Shown: positions 32,401 to 46,237, counted from the stretch's first letter. The stretch: 64,000 nt of DNA from Diprion similis (GCF_021155765.1 NC_060117.1:2272501-2336500); one strand, 5' to 3'. Translations and numbers: made by a program. The notes: a model not told the origin generated them from the sequence alone.

Positions 32401-34114
32401 TTCGTTAATCACCGTAAAAATATCGTTCAACATGACGAAAAAGATATTCTGTTTGCAATTTTCCATTTCCCGTTTAAATGGCATTGGAAATTTTTTTTTT
32501 TTTTTTATAAAATCAATAAACTTACTGTATTGAGCATTAAATTTTGGACAAAAAATGTCACTGAGCAAAATTTCTATCCTCAAAATTCCACTTTCTAAAG
32601 AGTCATAGAATTTAAATTTCTGAAAATTTTGAGTTATTTGGTATTTTTCGACTAAACTGTTGAAGACAGAACAAAAAGCTAAAGAGCAATTTTACAGTTC
32701 ATCTGACGCTTTACGAAAAAGTTGTCAGCAAATCTTTCATTCTATCAATTTTTACAAGGTTACAGATCCTCAAGTTATCATTTTTTTTTTTTTCTTTTTT
32801 TTCTTAATTACATAATTAAAAAAAAAAAAACAATTACACTTTCAATCGATTTTCCATGAACGAAACTTATTAAACCTAAAATTATGCGGATTTTTTCAAT
32901 TACATTTTATCACGTATTGCTTAAGAATTTTTTACTTCCGTTTAGATCTTTTTATCATTTATACATTTTTTAATCGACCGGACGAGAAATTGTAAATACC
33001 TAAATTTTCTATCGATACGTATGAAAATTTTTTACGTTGGGTAAATTAGTGTTTTTCTTTCGATTTTAATCATTGATTTTCGCCGATCGCATGCATAAAT
33101 TCAACCACCACACAACAACTATGTAGCGTAGAAAATACTCAAAATAAAAGAAAAAAAAAAAAAAAAAAAAAAAATTAGAAAAGATTGAAAACAGATTTAT
33201 TTTCCTTTTAAAAATATTTTCATTTTTATTTTACTTTATCTTTTGCCTGTTAAATCGTGCATATCATATATACAGATGTACGTACGATGCATTGTGTAAT
33301 AGATGGAGATACACATACTACAGAGACAATTGCATGACCTGTATTTGCATATACATACATATATACATGCAAACATACACGTTTGCTTGTGCGAGAACGA
33401 AAGATCGAAGAGTTGAAAGGCTGGAGGTTTTTTTTAATTGAAAATTCAAGCACTCTTGTCGTCTTGATTGAGTACTTTACCTATCTACGTACAAAGGTTA
33501 TACATATATATATATATATATATACTCGTGTATATACATATATATATATATATATGCCTACAATACTACCTCCGAGTTATACAGCGAATAAATTTTCCTC
33601 GATATACCTTACAGATATAGATATAGACAAAGTAAAGTCACTCGTCGATTGGTTCTACGTAAATAACAGCCCGACCAATCGAAACTTTGACTTACTTACG
33701 CGCGGAATTTACTTTTGAATTAAAAAACAAAAAATCCCGCCAATTTTACAATTCAAGAGAAATTCAATCGACTCGGGGCATCTGTAAGTTGTGAAAATTT
33801 TAACAAGGAAAGATAAATGACGAAGGAAATCGATGGAAAATTGTTGTGAAAAAAATTTATACCATCATCCCGTGAGGGAGCTAATTTCTTCGTTTTCTTT
33901 TTTTATTTTTGAGGTTTCTTTTCGCAGAACTTATCAATTTTTTTGTCCACCTCTTTTGCTTTTCTTTCTGCATTTTTTATTTCTGCTACTCGTCTTTTAT
34001 TTTATTTTTATTTATTTTTTTCTATTGCTCTCTCTCTCTTTCTTTTTCTTTTACATTTCTTCCCTAGCTACGACTTAATTCGCTGCAACTGTCAAGCGGC
34101 AATAATTGTGGCTG

Positions 34115-34185
34115 ATGCGTCGTATCGAGCTGGCCGAGGGAGCCTCGGAGCTCCCGTTGTTACCGACTGAGCTAACCGACCTCAG
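34115..34185 (-). repeat. tRNA-like relic, possibly SINE-derived
   Basis: On the minus strand GGTCGGTTAGCTCAGTCGGTA includes a perfect Pol III A-box (TAGCTCAGTCGG, complement of 34163-34174). It is followed by a GC-rich hairpin (CCGAG...CTCGG) where an anticodon arm would be. There is no matching 3' acceptor strand, the D-loop would be too long, and the B-box is degenerate. It is therefore not a functional tRNA but a likely tRNA-derived repeat. Confidence 0.4.
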
Positions 34186-37125
34186 CGTTCGAATTACCGT
34201 TGTTTTTCAAACGCCACGGCGTCACGCGTGCGCCACACGGGCGAAACCAAGTCTCTAGTTCTGGAAACGAACGTCGGATGGCGCCAGAAGTTGGCCAACG
34301 TTTAAGGCAAAGACATGTGCAGGTCATGCGGTATTTTCCGTTGTATTAATTGATCGTCGAAACGTTAAAGGAAGAAGAAAAAGAAGAAGAAGGAGCAGGA
34401 GGAGGAGCAAAAAAAAAAAAAATTGCAAAACCGTATGATAAAAATTTTGTACGAAATTTGGTAGATGAAGAAACGAATTTGAAATTGAAGGTTGATGAAG
34501 GGTATTTAAGCGGTAAAAGGAGCAGAAAGAAAAACTGAAAATAGCAAAAATCACACAATTCAAATACGAAAAATGATGAGAAAACATAAAACGGCGAAGA
34601 TAGAGATCTTAGAAAATAATGTACTTTTGTTTTCAGAGTTCTTAATTAATTATTTTCCTATCAATAAATTTTGACGTTGTTTTTCCCTTTCCCTTTCCCT
34701 TTCATTTATTCATTCTCCTCGATGTTGATAAATATTTTAGTAATTGTGACTTCGTGAAAATTGAAAGTATATAAACATTAAAACAAAGAATCAACTAAAA
34801 CCACAGAGATATTAAAAAGTAAATTCTGATATGAACCTTATATATATATATACTTATGGAATAAAGGTTGGTCAGCTATTTTAGGTTGAGTATAATAGAA
34901 GTCGGACCTACTTAGTGGCGATGAAAAGTCGTAATCGAACAACGAACCAGCCAAACAACCTGCATACAAAGAAAAAGGGAAAAAAAGAAAGGAAATAAAA
35001 TGAAAAAAAAAAGAAAATACTGCGAAAGGGAGGAAAAATTATGTGAAAATTTAGGTGAGTACAGCCATTTATAACCGTAGCTATGGACTCGGGAACTTGG
35101 AGGGTGAGAGGGTGGATTCCGAGTGTCCAGCAGCGACTACTTAACGAAATATTTTATTCCAAAGGCGAAGAGGAGCGGGGGAAGTGAGCGGGAGCGGTTC
35201 AAAAGTTCAGTTCACTTTTATGAAAAACAGCCTCAGGAAATTGCTAGGAAATGGCCAGCGCTCGCCGAACTCGACTGTATTATGTCTCTCTCTCTTTCTC
35301 TCTCTCTCTCTCTTTCTCCCTTTTCCTTTTTTCCTCCCTGTCTCTCTCGTTTTAAAACCCGACGAGACTACCCCGGTTGATAAGGATGCGTGAATATATA
35401 CAATATATGGGGAATTCTTCCGCAATCACGATGCGTATTTTTAAACCGAGTTATACGAATCGCGGATTCATTAGCAATTTTTGAATATCATAATTTAATT
35501 TTGAAATATGCGGGGAATATGGAATGTTGGAAAGGAAAATTTGAAATGATTTTAAGATGGTCGAGGCTTAAGACTGGTCGAGTTGGCGTGGAATAGCCCA
35601 TGCGTGATGTGATTTATTTATTTTTATTTTTATTTTCGAATTCTGCGGAATAATTTTGACGAGATTTTCTTAGTCTAGATTCTATAGACTTATTGCGGAC
35701 AAAAAATTGATCATTTTTTACAAGAGACAGTGAATTATTTTCGAATGTTTTTATTTTCATTTTTCATTCAGTCGCAAGAGTTTGATAATAATTAAAAGAA
35801 AAGCATCTTCGTCCCAGAAAAAAAAAAAACCTCTTAAAATTATCGCCTCAAAAGGGTTGAAGCTGTAGCTTGACCGATTTTCTTTTACGTTGTACTTTTA
35901 CATCGTATCTTACGTTACTTTTACAAATAATTACACGATAATGAAAAATATACGTAGAAGATTAATTAACGATCGTGGAAATTAGAAATTAAAAAAAAAA
36001 AAAAAAAAAAAAATTTAGATGATAAAGAGAAAGAGAGAGAGAAAAAAATATGAAAAGTTAGAGGAAAAGTTAAAACTGGTTTCATATCGTTGAAATATTC
36101 GCCTCGAATCTGAAATTGTTGACAAATTTTCTGTAAAATTGACTGGCGAGAAAAGGGAATAAAATAAAACAGTAAAAAAAAAAAACGAAATTAATCCAAC
36201 GGTAGAAAAATTCGTTAGAAAATTCGACACCAACAATTTGCAATAGAGAAAAATTGCGAAAGAACGAAACCTGAAAATAGTAGAAAAAAAAAAAAATAAA
36301 CAAACAAATAAATAAAAACAATCTACCGTAGGGAAAATTTTAATAAACAAAGAAGTGAGTGAGAAGAAAGAAAATCCTAACTATAACGAGGAAAGAAAGA
36401 AAGAAAGAAAGAAAGAAAGAAAAAAAAAAAAAACAGAAAAAGAAACGAAGGAAAGAAAATAAAATAACCCAAAAGGGAAGTTAAAGAATTGTTTAAAATT
36501 TTAATTGGAGTGAATAGGTTATTATAATATTGGTGTAATTATCAATTAGCGTAGATCCAGTGAGCGGCAGGGTAGCCGGGAATGGGGGGGTAAAAAAAAA
36601 GGGTGAGGAGGGGGGCTAAATCGGAGAACCGGAAAAGCGGATGGCGAAAAAACGAGCGAGCGAGTGAAAGTACAACAATTAAGCCAGCGAGCCTGGCTAA
36701 TTCAATCATCCATCCGCGTTTCTGCGATCAGCTAGTCGATATACGTACCAACCCCCCCCCCCCTCCCCTCCCCCTCCCCCCAGCCCCACCAACCCCCCGC
36801 ATCGACCAACGCCACTGCATTCGGTGCATATCTCAACTGGACATTGGTCACAACAAAATTAGTGCGATAGAATTCACGGTGACGGGATACGTGAGTGGAA
36901 AGTTTTTTTTTTTTTTTTTTTCTGGTTGGGGGGGGGGGAAAGGGACGGGGGGAGTTCTTACATGCTCTTGCGTGAAGAAAGAAAAAAAAAAAAAAAAAAA
37001 TTCAAAATTAACATCCGAATCGGAAATATTGCTTAACTTTCAGAAATATGATCGATGATATTTGTTTGATAAGTTGATTTTCGATTAACGTCAATCAATG
37101 ATCAGTTTTTTCTAACGGTATTACC

Positions 37126-37157
<32 letters not shown>

Positions 37158-37721
37158 TAATCAATCATTGATCGAATTTTAAGTGAGAATATCGAGTGCG
37201 AAAGAAAAAAAAGAAAATAAATCAATTTTGATTAATTCGTTATTTATTTATATTTCTATAAGATCGCCAAAAATGAGGATGAAATTTTTTGTTCGAAATT
37301 TCCGTCTTAGGGGAGAATTTTTGATCAAACCTGTCCGTTATAAAACTGTTAAATAAAATGTTGAAAAGTTTTTTTTTTTTTTTTTTTCTCATCTTTTCGC
37401 TACCTTTGCGTTAAAAAAAGTATCTCGAAAGAAAAAACCGTTTCTCCGTCTTTACGTTTTTGTTTTGTTTTGTGTTTTTTTTTTTTTTTTCTTATCGAAA
37501 AACGAGAAACAATGAAGAGAGAAAAAAAAAAAAAAGAGAGAAAAAAAAAAAAAACACCGCCGATCCCGAATAATAATTCGGAAGACATTGTCGTTGTACA
37601 AAAAAGCCGTGGGTTGCACGGCGGTGTTGGTTTTCAGTTTTCCGGACCCCTCGAGTGCAAGCATGATTAACGCATCCCGAGTGATTAATCGTTCAATTAC
37701 ACAACGGTTCCTGCATCGCGC

Positions 37722-37732
<11 letters not shown>

Positions 37733-37780
<48 letters not shown>
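37733..37780. repeat. (GTC)n trinucleotide repeat
   Basis: About fourteen GTC units preceded by GCC-rich units. The repeat opens a poly-Val frame that has no other support. Confidence 0.85.
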
Positions 37781-37781
<1 letters not shown>

Positions 37782-39049
37782 GTGCAAAACATCGTCTAGC
37801 CTCGTCAGTGCAGCTGGTTAGAACATATCTACTTGAGAAAAGTATATAGAGGAGAAACTCATCGGACGAGAAGATGATGATGAAGAGGCTCTGTGAGATA
37901 TACTTCGAAATTTGTGTTTTTTCGTCGCGGGGGTTTCTCGCTTCGCAATGTGTGTGTGTGTGTGTGTGTGTTTGTGTGTGAAGCAGAGAAGCGGTCAGTC
38001 TCTCTAAATCACAGAATCCGTATCCTACTACGCTATCTCACACAAAATCCAATTATCAAATTGTCCGGTCACTTAGGCTCACCCACACACATGCAGCAGT
38101 ACCAACAACAACAACAACAACAACAACAACAGCACTAGAGTTGGAATAAGAAGAAGAACATTGGCAGCAACCAAGGCGAAGCAACACTATATCCTGGTCT
38201 CTGGAATATCCATGAACGAATCCGACGAGAAACCAATGGGTAGTGGTGGTTATGGTGGTCGTGGTGGTGGTAAGGGGTAAAGGGGTGCAATAGATTCTAT
38301 ATACCGAGGAGTAAAACAACCCCAAGACTAGACACTCTAGACTCCAGCGAGAGCTGAGGACAGTACCATCGTTCTGAGAGATTTATTTACCGCAGTCTGT
38401 TTGGTCGGAGTGCAGGAAAACCAGTATTCGACCCTCGCGACTTCGTCTCCTTAACGCTTGAAACGCGTGGCGAAACCTTCGATTCCTAAAGCCAGCAACT
38501 CGCTTTATCATGCAGGACGACTTCATGGTCATGGTCGTTCAATGCTCTCTGCTTTGTTTTAAGTAACGGCAAGAGTGTGAGTTAGGTGGAAATCGGAAGT
38601 TTGCAGATTCGCTCTTTCGTCAAGCCTCGAGCCAAGGATTGATGAAGATGATTTTTTTATTTTTTTTTTTTTTCTTTGGTATTGATTTTTCTCGTTTTTT
38701 ACTTGCCAAAAAACGTGATACCGGTAAGGCTGTAAGTATTGATCTATCGATCGGTAGCTTTGATTAATCGAATTATGGATTGATTGGGTTTTTAGAACGA
38801 TCGAGGTAGATCGGTTATGTAATTGAGATTTTTTATTAATCGTTTTTCCGATTGATCAATTAATCGACACTTGCGAGGTATCTTTATTTAAGAGATGAAT
38901 TTTTAATGATTCAATTATGGATAATTGACTCTGATTAAACACGTAGTTGAAAATGATAATTTAGTTGAGACGGATTTTTAGTACGACGAAATAAAATAGT
39001 TGTATCTAAAATCCATGTGATAGAAATGATCTGTTCATCGATGATAATG

Positions 39050-39245
39050 TAAAAATCTGAAAAAATTCTGAAAAAAATCATCCGTCAGATATGATATCTT
39101 GAAATTTTGCTACCTGAGACATGATTTTTCAAATTTTTAAATTGCCTTGTTAAACAAAGATGGTTTTGAAAAATTTTACAAAATTCTAATCTCGTCGAAG
39201 AAGTCTAGGGAAAAAGAACAAAAAAAAAAAAAAAATTATCGCTTT
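39050..39245. repeat. Copy of dispersed AT-rich repeat
   Basis: The segment with GATGGTTTTGAAAAATTTTA, a ...CGTCGAAG motif, an A-run and ATCGCTTTTCAAAGTAAGAAG matches the right half of the fold-back repeat at 46238-46815. Confidence 0.45.
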
Positions 39246-39687
39246 TCAAAGTAAGAAGACAGGACTACGCCATATGCATTCACGCCTACAAACCAATACA
39301 AGTAAAATGCACAATCGAAATATGGCAAAGTGCATCAAGATTGCACGCGTAGCAGAGCTGTTTGATGATAAAAAATACGAGAATGTGTTTCAGGTAAGGG
39401 GGATGAAGGTCGTAGAAACGATACGGCCCTCTCAAGTTGAATCAAATCCTCGCGCGTGAAGGTAAAGAAGAAGTGTTGCGAGGATAAGAGTAAAAATACT
39501 AATAAAAGTAGAAATAAAAATAAAAATAAAAATAGAAATAAAAGTAAAGCTCGTGGGGAAGGAAGAAGGGGAGGAGGAGGAGGAGGAAAAGGGCCGAAGA
39601 CTGCACTGCAGTTTTGTCTTTCGTCGAGCGGGCGGTTTTCGTGTCCTATCGTAAAAATAAAACGGACCAACATCCGTCAGCGTGACG

Positions 39688-39720
39688 CGAGTCGAGTCGA
39701 GTCGAGTCGAGTCGAGTCGT
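39688..39720. repeat. (GAGTC)n pentanucleotide repeat
   Basis: Six or so GAGTC units that run into GTGTC units. Confidence 0.85.
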
Positions 39721-40519
39721 GTCGTGTCGAGGAGATAGAGCTTTGAGATATAAAAGAAACACACCCTTCGCATCTCTGCAACGTTGTCGTAAAGACTTGC
39801 TACATAATTCTCGCATTCTTCATCTCTTTTTATCCCTCCCCCCACCCCCCACCCTCCTCCCCGCCCCTCACTCTCGGCGATTCGATTCTACCTTGAAAGA
39901 AGATAATATAAAATGAAATAGGATATATATATATATATATATGAGGATTTGATGAAATCAAAAATGTCAAGTCAAGTCAAAATTAAAGAGAATTTAGGTT
40001 TTGACAATGCAAATTTTGTGAATCGCTTAGGATGTTGACGATTCATTTTGGTTTTCGATATATCAGTATGAGGGGGGGAGGGGGGGGGGGGGTAGAACGG
40101 GGTACTTGAGGAAATACATGAGTTTTCGAGGACTCGGATACGCTAAATCGTTTTTTTTTTTTTTTTTACTTCATTGTAACCAAGGATAATGAAAAAGCAT
40201 TTCAGATGTCAGTGAAAAGAAAAAAAGAAATTTTTGAAAATTCAAAATAATGCTTAATAATGTTGCTCAATGATAGAAGTAATTTTTGACTGTTTGAAAA
40301 ACATTTTGAAAGAGAAAATATTTTTATAAAATTTTAAGGGTGGCCCATTTTGCCCACCCCTTAGGCCCTATGAACTTAATATTTTATACCAAAATTGGCG
40401 GTAATCTTAATCGCAGATTTCTTTGTCTGAAAAACAATTAAATCAAAACTGATTTACACGAGTCGCATACTCACTCGACCATTGGAATAACGATGAAAAC
40501 CGAGAGGCGAGAAGAATCG

Positions 40520-40550
<31 letters not shown>

Positions 40551-40825
40551 AAAAAAGAAATAAAAGTCGGGGATGTATGATGATAAATTTTATTATCACG
40601 TATACCTACCCCATTATATCGCCCATCGAAAATGATCGCCGGTGTCTCAATTTTGGCGACAAGGGGTAGGGGTGGAGGGATTGGGGATGAAAAAGATCGT
40701 TTTGCGATTTTCTTTCTGATCGAAAGACATCAAGGGGTCAAGGTTTTAAGGGGTGGTAGAAAATTCACGATTCTCGGTCGTAAAAAGCGAAAACAGATTC
40801 GCCGCGTCCTGAAACTAACGGTCAA

Positions 40826-40828
40826 AAG

Positions 40829-40871
<43 letters not shown>
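40826..40871. repeat. Poly(A) run of about 45 bases
   Basis: An uninterrupted A tract, among the longest in the window. It may be a slippage product or a retro-element tail, but no element body is recognisable upstream. Confidence 0.8.
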
Positions 40872-40872
<1 letters not shown>

Positions 40873-41137
40873 GTTACTAAAAGTGAGAAAGCAAAGGTGG
40901 ATTCTCTCTTGTTCAGAACTGCCGGAGATGAATCTCGCAAATTTCTGTGTGTGAGAAACTCGAGCATATTTCGCCGGCTTAAACCTCTCCTCACGGACCA
41001 GGTTCTCCCCTTTTCACCCTCTGCGACCCGCAACCCCCTGGTGGAAAAAGACATTTAAGAATTCGCCACTACAAAGGTTATTTCGAGAAATAAAGTGCGG
41101 TTTTAGTGTCGAGGAGAAGGAAGAGGAGGGGAGGGGG

Positions 41138-41200
41138 TGAGATGAGAGGAGAGGAGAGGAGAGGAGAGGAGAGAAGATGAGACGAGACGAGACGAGACGA
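41138..41200. repeat. (GAGGA)n / (GACGA)n purine repeat
   Basis: Pentameric GAGGA units that change into GACGA units. Confidence 0.8.
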
Positions 41201-42666
41201 CGATGACACCGTTTTCAGAATACACGTGGGGTGGGGTGGGCCTCGAGGGTTTTTTTTGGGGTGCGACGTAAACTTCTCTTGTTGTAACCGGAAATAGCTC
41301 GCCCTTTATTACGCCGCCATAGAACGCGTCGATTTTTTCGTCTTGACTATATATATATGTAAGTGTGACAAATTTTTGATAGAATTTATCTTTTTTTTAT
41401 TTCCTCTCGTTTTCGGAAATTGAAATTTTCCAAAAATTCCTGATTCCGTATTATTTGGTGAAGGAAATTGGAGTAAAGAAATCAAACTGCGAAGAAACAA
41501 CTAAGTTGAAGAATGATCGAGAAGGCCGATGGTTTGAAAATTCAAAAAAATACAGTTTTTATAGGGTAAAATTTTGAAAATTAAAATATACTCTCACACC
41601 GTAGTTTACTCGAAGATTGGATGTAAAAGATGAGAAAAATCGGAATGACCAGGATACCGAACGTAAAAAATATCGAAAATCCAAAACAAAGAAAAATTGA
41701 CAGAACTGAAAATCTTGTTTAAGATTTAAAAATTTTCGCACGTTCGAAACTCTGACATTTCGTCAAAGTGATTTGATTTTGATTTCTTTACTTCAAGTTC
41801 CTCTGAAAAAAAAAAAAAAAAAAATCGCTATCAAATGTTTTCGCAACTTTTCAAATTCTAAATTTCCTTCCAGTCCCGAGTCCTTTTATCCCATTTTCAT
41901 TTTTATCCCGTTTCTCAACTTCGCCGTTTCTCATCTTCTTTTCTCCCGTTTAACAGTCAACAAGTTTATTACACTTGTAACTGTGCCTTCGCCTGCAAAA
42001 CGACAAAGCGGTCATTTCTCGCGTTATGCGGTGGCTCTAAAAACTTGGAATTATTTTATCAAGTGGATTCCCAGCATTCTAACGGCGAGATGTTATACCT
42101 CGCATCAACGCAAGAAATATCAAACTCGGAAAAGCAAACGGCGTATGAATTTCGAGTCAAATCCGCGAAAAAAGGAAGAAAATAAAACAACAAAAAAAAA
42201 AAAAAAAAATCTTCTCTGCATTTTTGATCTGTATTTTCTTTTTTCTTTCTCATCTATTTCGATTTTCGCTCGGATATAGAAGATGCAAAATAATTATACA
42301 TAGAAGAAGAAGAAAAAGAAGCAAAAGAAGAGAACGAAAATTTTAAAGAAAAAATTAAAGGTGAATAAAAATAAAACTTTTCGCCGATGAGTATGTATGG
42401 TATGAGAATCGTATGACTAAAGAAAGAAGGAAAGAAGGAAAGAAGGAGAAACGAGGATCTCCCAAAGCCCGAACACCGTTGTAAGCAATATAATGTTTAC
42501 CTGCGGCGATAAAATAAGACGCCCGTCAAGAGTTAGTAGGTACATCCGACGAGTTGGAACAGGGGAGAACGAGGATGAGGATGAGGACGAGGACGAGGAC
42601 GAGGAAAAGGAAAATGAAACGAAAGAGCAGCAAAGCAAATAGACAGAGTCTGACTTGCTCGAGTAA

Positions 42667-42691
42667 GGGGGGGGGGGGGGGGGGGGGGGGG
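42667..42691. repeat. 25-base poly(G) run
   Basis: An uninterrupted G tract preceded by a GAGGAC/GAGGAT purine repeat (42570-42605). Such tracts can form G-quadruplexes and are also prone to sequencing error. Confidence 0.8.
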
Positions 42692-43702
42692 TGTAACAAT
42701 TGAATAACAAATCAACCGGACAATATTGCTTTCCGCCGTGCTCATCGCAAATAAGGACTTTCGTCGAGGACTCGATTTTTCAGGATCTCTATTATCGGTT
42801 TTGACTTTTCGTCTCTTGTCGAGGGTGTTAGAAGAGAGAAAAAAAAAAAAAAAAAAAAATTCTCTAGTCGTCGAAATGTTAAAGTCGACTCGAATGCGAT
42901 AATTTGAATAACAAAAAAAACCGTTCTTTTTACGATCCGATTTTTCGTCTCTTGTCTAGAAATTTTGTTTCTCTTTTTTTTCTCTCTCTCTCTCTCTCTC
43001 TTTTTTTCTCGTTGAATCCGATAAATTGACGTGAGAAAAAAAAAAATCGTTTCCTCTCTTTTTTCTTATTACATACAACCCCTTGAATAAACTTTCACTG
43101 TTTTTACAACTTTACTACTGAAGGAAACGGAGAAAAAAAAATATATATATATATATAAATAATCAACGAATGAAACGATAGGCCGAATAAGAAATTGGTG
43201 TTTTTTTTTTTTTTTTTTGATTTTGCCGCAGAAAAAAAAAAACAAAAAAAAAAAAAAAAAAAACCACGACAACGACGTTTTACTCGCGAAAGGTGTGCAT
43301 AAAAAATTACGAAGCGGGCAACAAATCGAAGCCGACGTGAATCGGCTTTACTTTTTTTTTTTTTTTTTCCTTCCAAACTATTTCGCAATCACTAGCGAAA
43401 ATCTTTGCATTATGTTTTTAACATACAATTAAATTCACACACATTGTATAATATGCGATTTATCTTTGTCTCAGGTTTGTTTGTCATCTGACACGACACG
43501 ACTGCGTAGTACCGACATTGCATATGTACAAACATACGTATATAGATATATAAGCGTAATTAAACAAATATATATATATATAAAGAACAAATTCAAAGTT
43601 AAGCTTTAATTATGTGTAGTTTGATACTGCAGACTTCAACATTGCAGCATTTTATCGCATATTATAAGTGCATGTATTCGTGTAGATAAAACATGCGTAT
43701 AT

Positions 43703-43884
43703 GAGGCATTCCAAGTGAAATCGAGGGTTAAAACAATCGTCGCGCCACCCGAAGGAGTAGCGAAAAAACTGTTTAAAAAATGAAGCTTTTGTTTTTTTTT
43801 AGGTGCAATCAATCCGAAAAAAAATTAATTCAAGGGTCCGATGACTTGAGGTAAATGACTCCTAGATTTCTCTTGGAATGCCCC
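43703..43884. mobile_element. Short MITE with GGCATTCC inverted ends
   Basis: GAGGCATTCCAAGTGAAATC at 43703 matches the complement of GATTTCTCTTGGAATGCCCC ending at 43884 at 18 of 20 positions. TAT/ATA bases lie on both flanks. Another end (GGGGCATTCCGAGTGAA) starts at 43905, and a related one lies at 14006. No coding capacity. Confidence 0.55.
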
Positions 43885-45941
43885 ATGTATATATTTATAT
43901 ATCTGGGGCATTCCGAGTGAATTATACATACATACATACACTTATGTATGTATATCGTAACAAGTGAGTGAAATAAGTCGGAATGAATTGTTAAACAAGC
44001 TATACAACGTAGATGGAAAATAAACAAACAAACAAATAAATAAATAATAATAAAAAACACAGGAACAAGAATTACGAAACATAATGAAAATGACATTGGA
44101 AGGCAGATAAAAGTGATAAGTTATTCAAAACCGAAACTTAGAGAATTTCACATCGTCTGACAATTATTGCAAAAACATTATTCTAGTAAATAATAAGATT
44201 CTAAAGCCAATATGCATTTACAATAAGAAACGATAATTTCAATCGCAAATTTGTATTTTTTACGATTTGAACGTCGGTCTGTAAAAGTGAGAAAATAAGT
44301 TTAAATAACAAGAATAATAATGATAATAACAATAATAATAAAAAGTACAAAGAAAAAAGGCTCGCGGAGAATTAATGGAATGAATGAAATAACGAATGAA
44401 TAAAATGCGTAAGTTACAAGTGACATTAAAAAGTACCAAGAAATCGAATCATCGCCTCTCGCCGCAATTGTTTACAACTCAGTCGTTTGAAATGTTTGTA
44501 TATACAATATACGTAACAATAAAATTAATCGGAGCACAAAGAGAGCGGTTGATAAAGGAGGGAGAAAATATCCTGAGAATTTCTATATCACGAGTTTTAA
44601 ATTCGAATAATTAACAATCATCATCTATTGTTTGTTCATTAGTAATTGTATACATGGCGCGACAAGTGCATTTTTTTCGTTTTTTTTTTTTTTTTTTTTT
44701 TTTGTTTTTTGTGGTTACTATTTCGATTTGTTAAATTTTTATTCTAGCATTCCTTGAGAAAAAAATTTTATTCGCTAATTTCTAGGCTAAGTTTTTCATA
44801 CGTCATGTTGTTCAATCCAAGGTGAAAAATTGAAAATGTTTGAACAGAAAGTATTATTGAACCGAAATTTATTTTTTTTTGGTTTTTTTTTTTTCGAATC
44901 GATAAAAAAATTCAATAGAATCGGTGTCCGAAGAAAAATGAAATCTTATTACGAACATATCTTATAATGAATAATTATATAATGTGCCTCGCGAATGGCG
45001 ATCATTGACATTCGTTCCAATATCTCTGACAATGTTCTAAGAAATTTCTTGTTGTGTCGATTTGTGTATTTTTTAATTACTCGATGTAAGATAAAAGTGT
45101 TATTATTGCAGAATTTGTTATTCGTGGAAGAGCAGAGATGGTCGGATATGAATAAAACATTTTTGCAAAATCTTATTCCGGTATTGGGCAATTTTTTTTT
45201 TTTTTCTTTTTTAACAAACATGAAAAGAAATATTTGACAGTGAAACGTGAAATGAACGAACGTTCATTCAGAAATCGGATCTAATTAAGACGATCAACGA
45301 CGAATGTCTTCAGAATTTTAATCAAGAGATTGAATTAAACACGTGACAATCTAACTTGGTAAAAACTGCGTAACTTACGATTCCTCGTCTTCTCCAAGCA
45401 AGCTTACGTAACAGCTTACGACTGAAGTACGAAAGGCCTGAAAAATAGAACGAAAAAACAAGTCAGCTTGATGAAAAAATGTAGGAAAAGTTTTTATTAC
45501 AAATAATCAAGTAAATTATAAGTGAAAAAAAAAGAAAAAAAAAAAAACCAAAACAATTTTGAAAAATCGGGAAGAAGATTTTTTTTTCGAGCCCATGACA
45601 ATTATTTTATATCGCACGTTTCGATTGAATTTTTTTATAATATTCGGAATTGGAAAAATTTGAGACTCTCCCTCGAATAAAAATTATTTCATCTAACGAC
45701 GAAGAGAAAATTTGAAGACAAAAAAAAAAAAAAGGGTTTCCAATTCAAAAGATTCTTTTTCCTTGAATCTCGCCGTTTCTGGGTAGATGTTGAAATTTTT
45801 ATTGGATAGTGTTCTAATCGCCTCGCAGCTACTTTAACCTCTGTTCGCATGCAGCGGCGCAGAACTTGTTCCTACGCAGAGAGGCTCGATTATGAAAACT
45901 ATCGTCGTTGCGATGATGGGGGAACCGAACTGACATGAGAC

Positions 45942-45976
45942 TATAAGTAGGTCAAGATTAGTGTCGAGGAGTCAGT
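45942..45976 (+). promoter_or_regulatory. Core promoter of cystine-knot peptide gene 1
   Basis: A TATA-like box TATAAGT at 45942 is followed 31 bp later by the initiator TCAGT (45972-45976) in the context GTCAGTGCGACTT. The paralogous gene has TATAAGA and the same GTCAGTGCGACTT at the same spacing (50501-50536), although the surrounding DNA has diverged. That conservation supports the call. Confidence 0.7.
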
Positions 45977-46027
45977 GCGACTTCATTTGCGACGAGAAGA
46001 AGAAGTTCGAACGAAGAATTAAGGCGA
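45974..46027 (+). other. 5' non-coding exon of cystine-knot peptide gene 1
   Basis: The predicted first exon runs from the initiator to a GTAAAA donor at 46028. It resembles the 5' exon of the second gene (CGACGAGAAGAAG / CAACGAGAAGAAC). It splices to the acceptor ACATTACAG at 48181. It is inferred, without transcript data. Confidence 0.5.
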
Positions 46028-46237
46028 GTAAAAATTCATCACTGATTCGATTCTGGTGTGTACAAAAATTTGCTCAAAAACAAAAAAAAAAAAAAAAAAA
46101 ACAACGGAGATAAGTAAAAACTGTTCAAAATTGATGGGGAAGAATTTTTTCAAAGAATTATAATTATCAGACTCTTAACGATTTATACGATAAGAATTAT
46201 TATGATCTCTCGGATTTGGCCTCCAATTTTTTATATC

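Larger units (their letters stand above)
29520..45930. other. Gene-poor 16-kb stretch
   Basis: No protein gene is recognised on either strand. Open frames here are low-complexity: for example the poly-Gln frame at 38081-38135, Phe/Ser runs from T tracts, and Lys runs from A tracts. Recognisable content is microsatellites, homopolymers, a tRNA-like relic and small inverted-repeat elements, listed separately. Conserved regulatory DNA or a non-coding RNA could exist here but cannot be told from sequence alone. Confidence 0.5.

Noticed and set aside
34115-34185. Functional tRNA gene
   Set aside because: The D-loop is too long, there is no acceptor-stem partner and no proper B-box; kept only as a tRNA-like relic.
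37893-38138. Frame ending in a poly-Gln tract
   Set aside because: The Gln run comes from a CAA microsatellite, the upstream part contains a (GT)n repeat translated as Cys-Val, and nothing indicates a gene.
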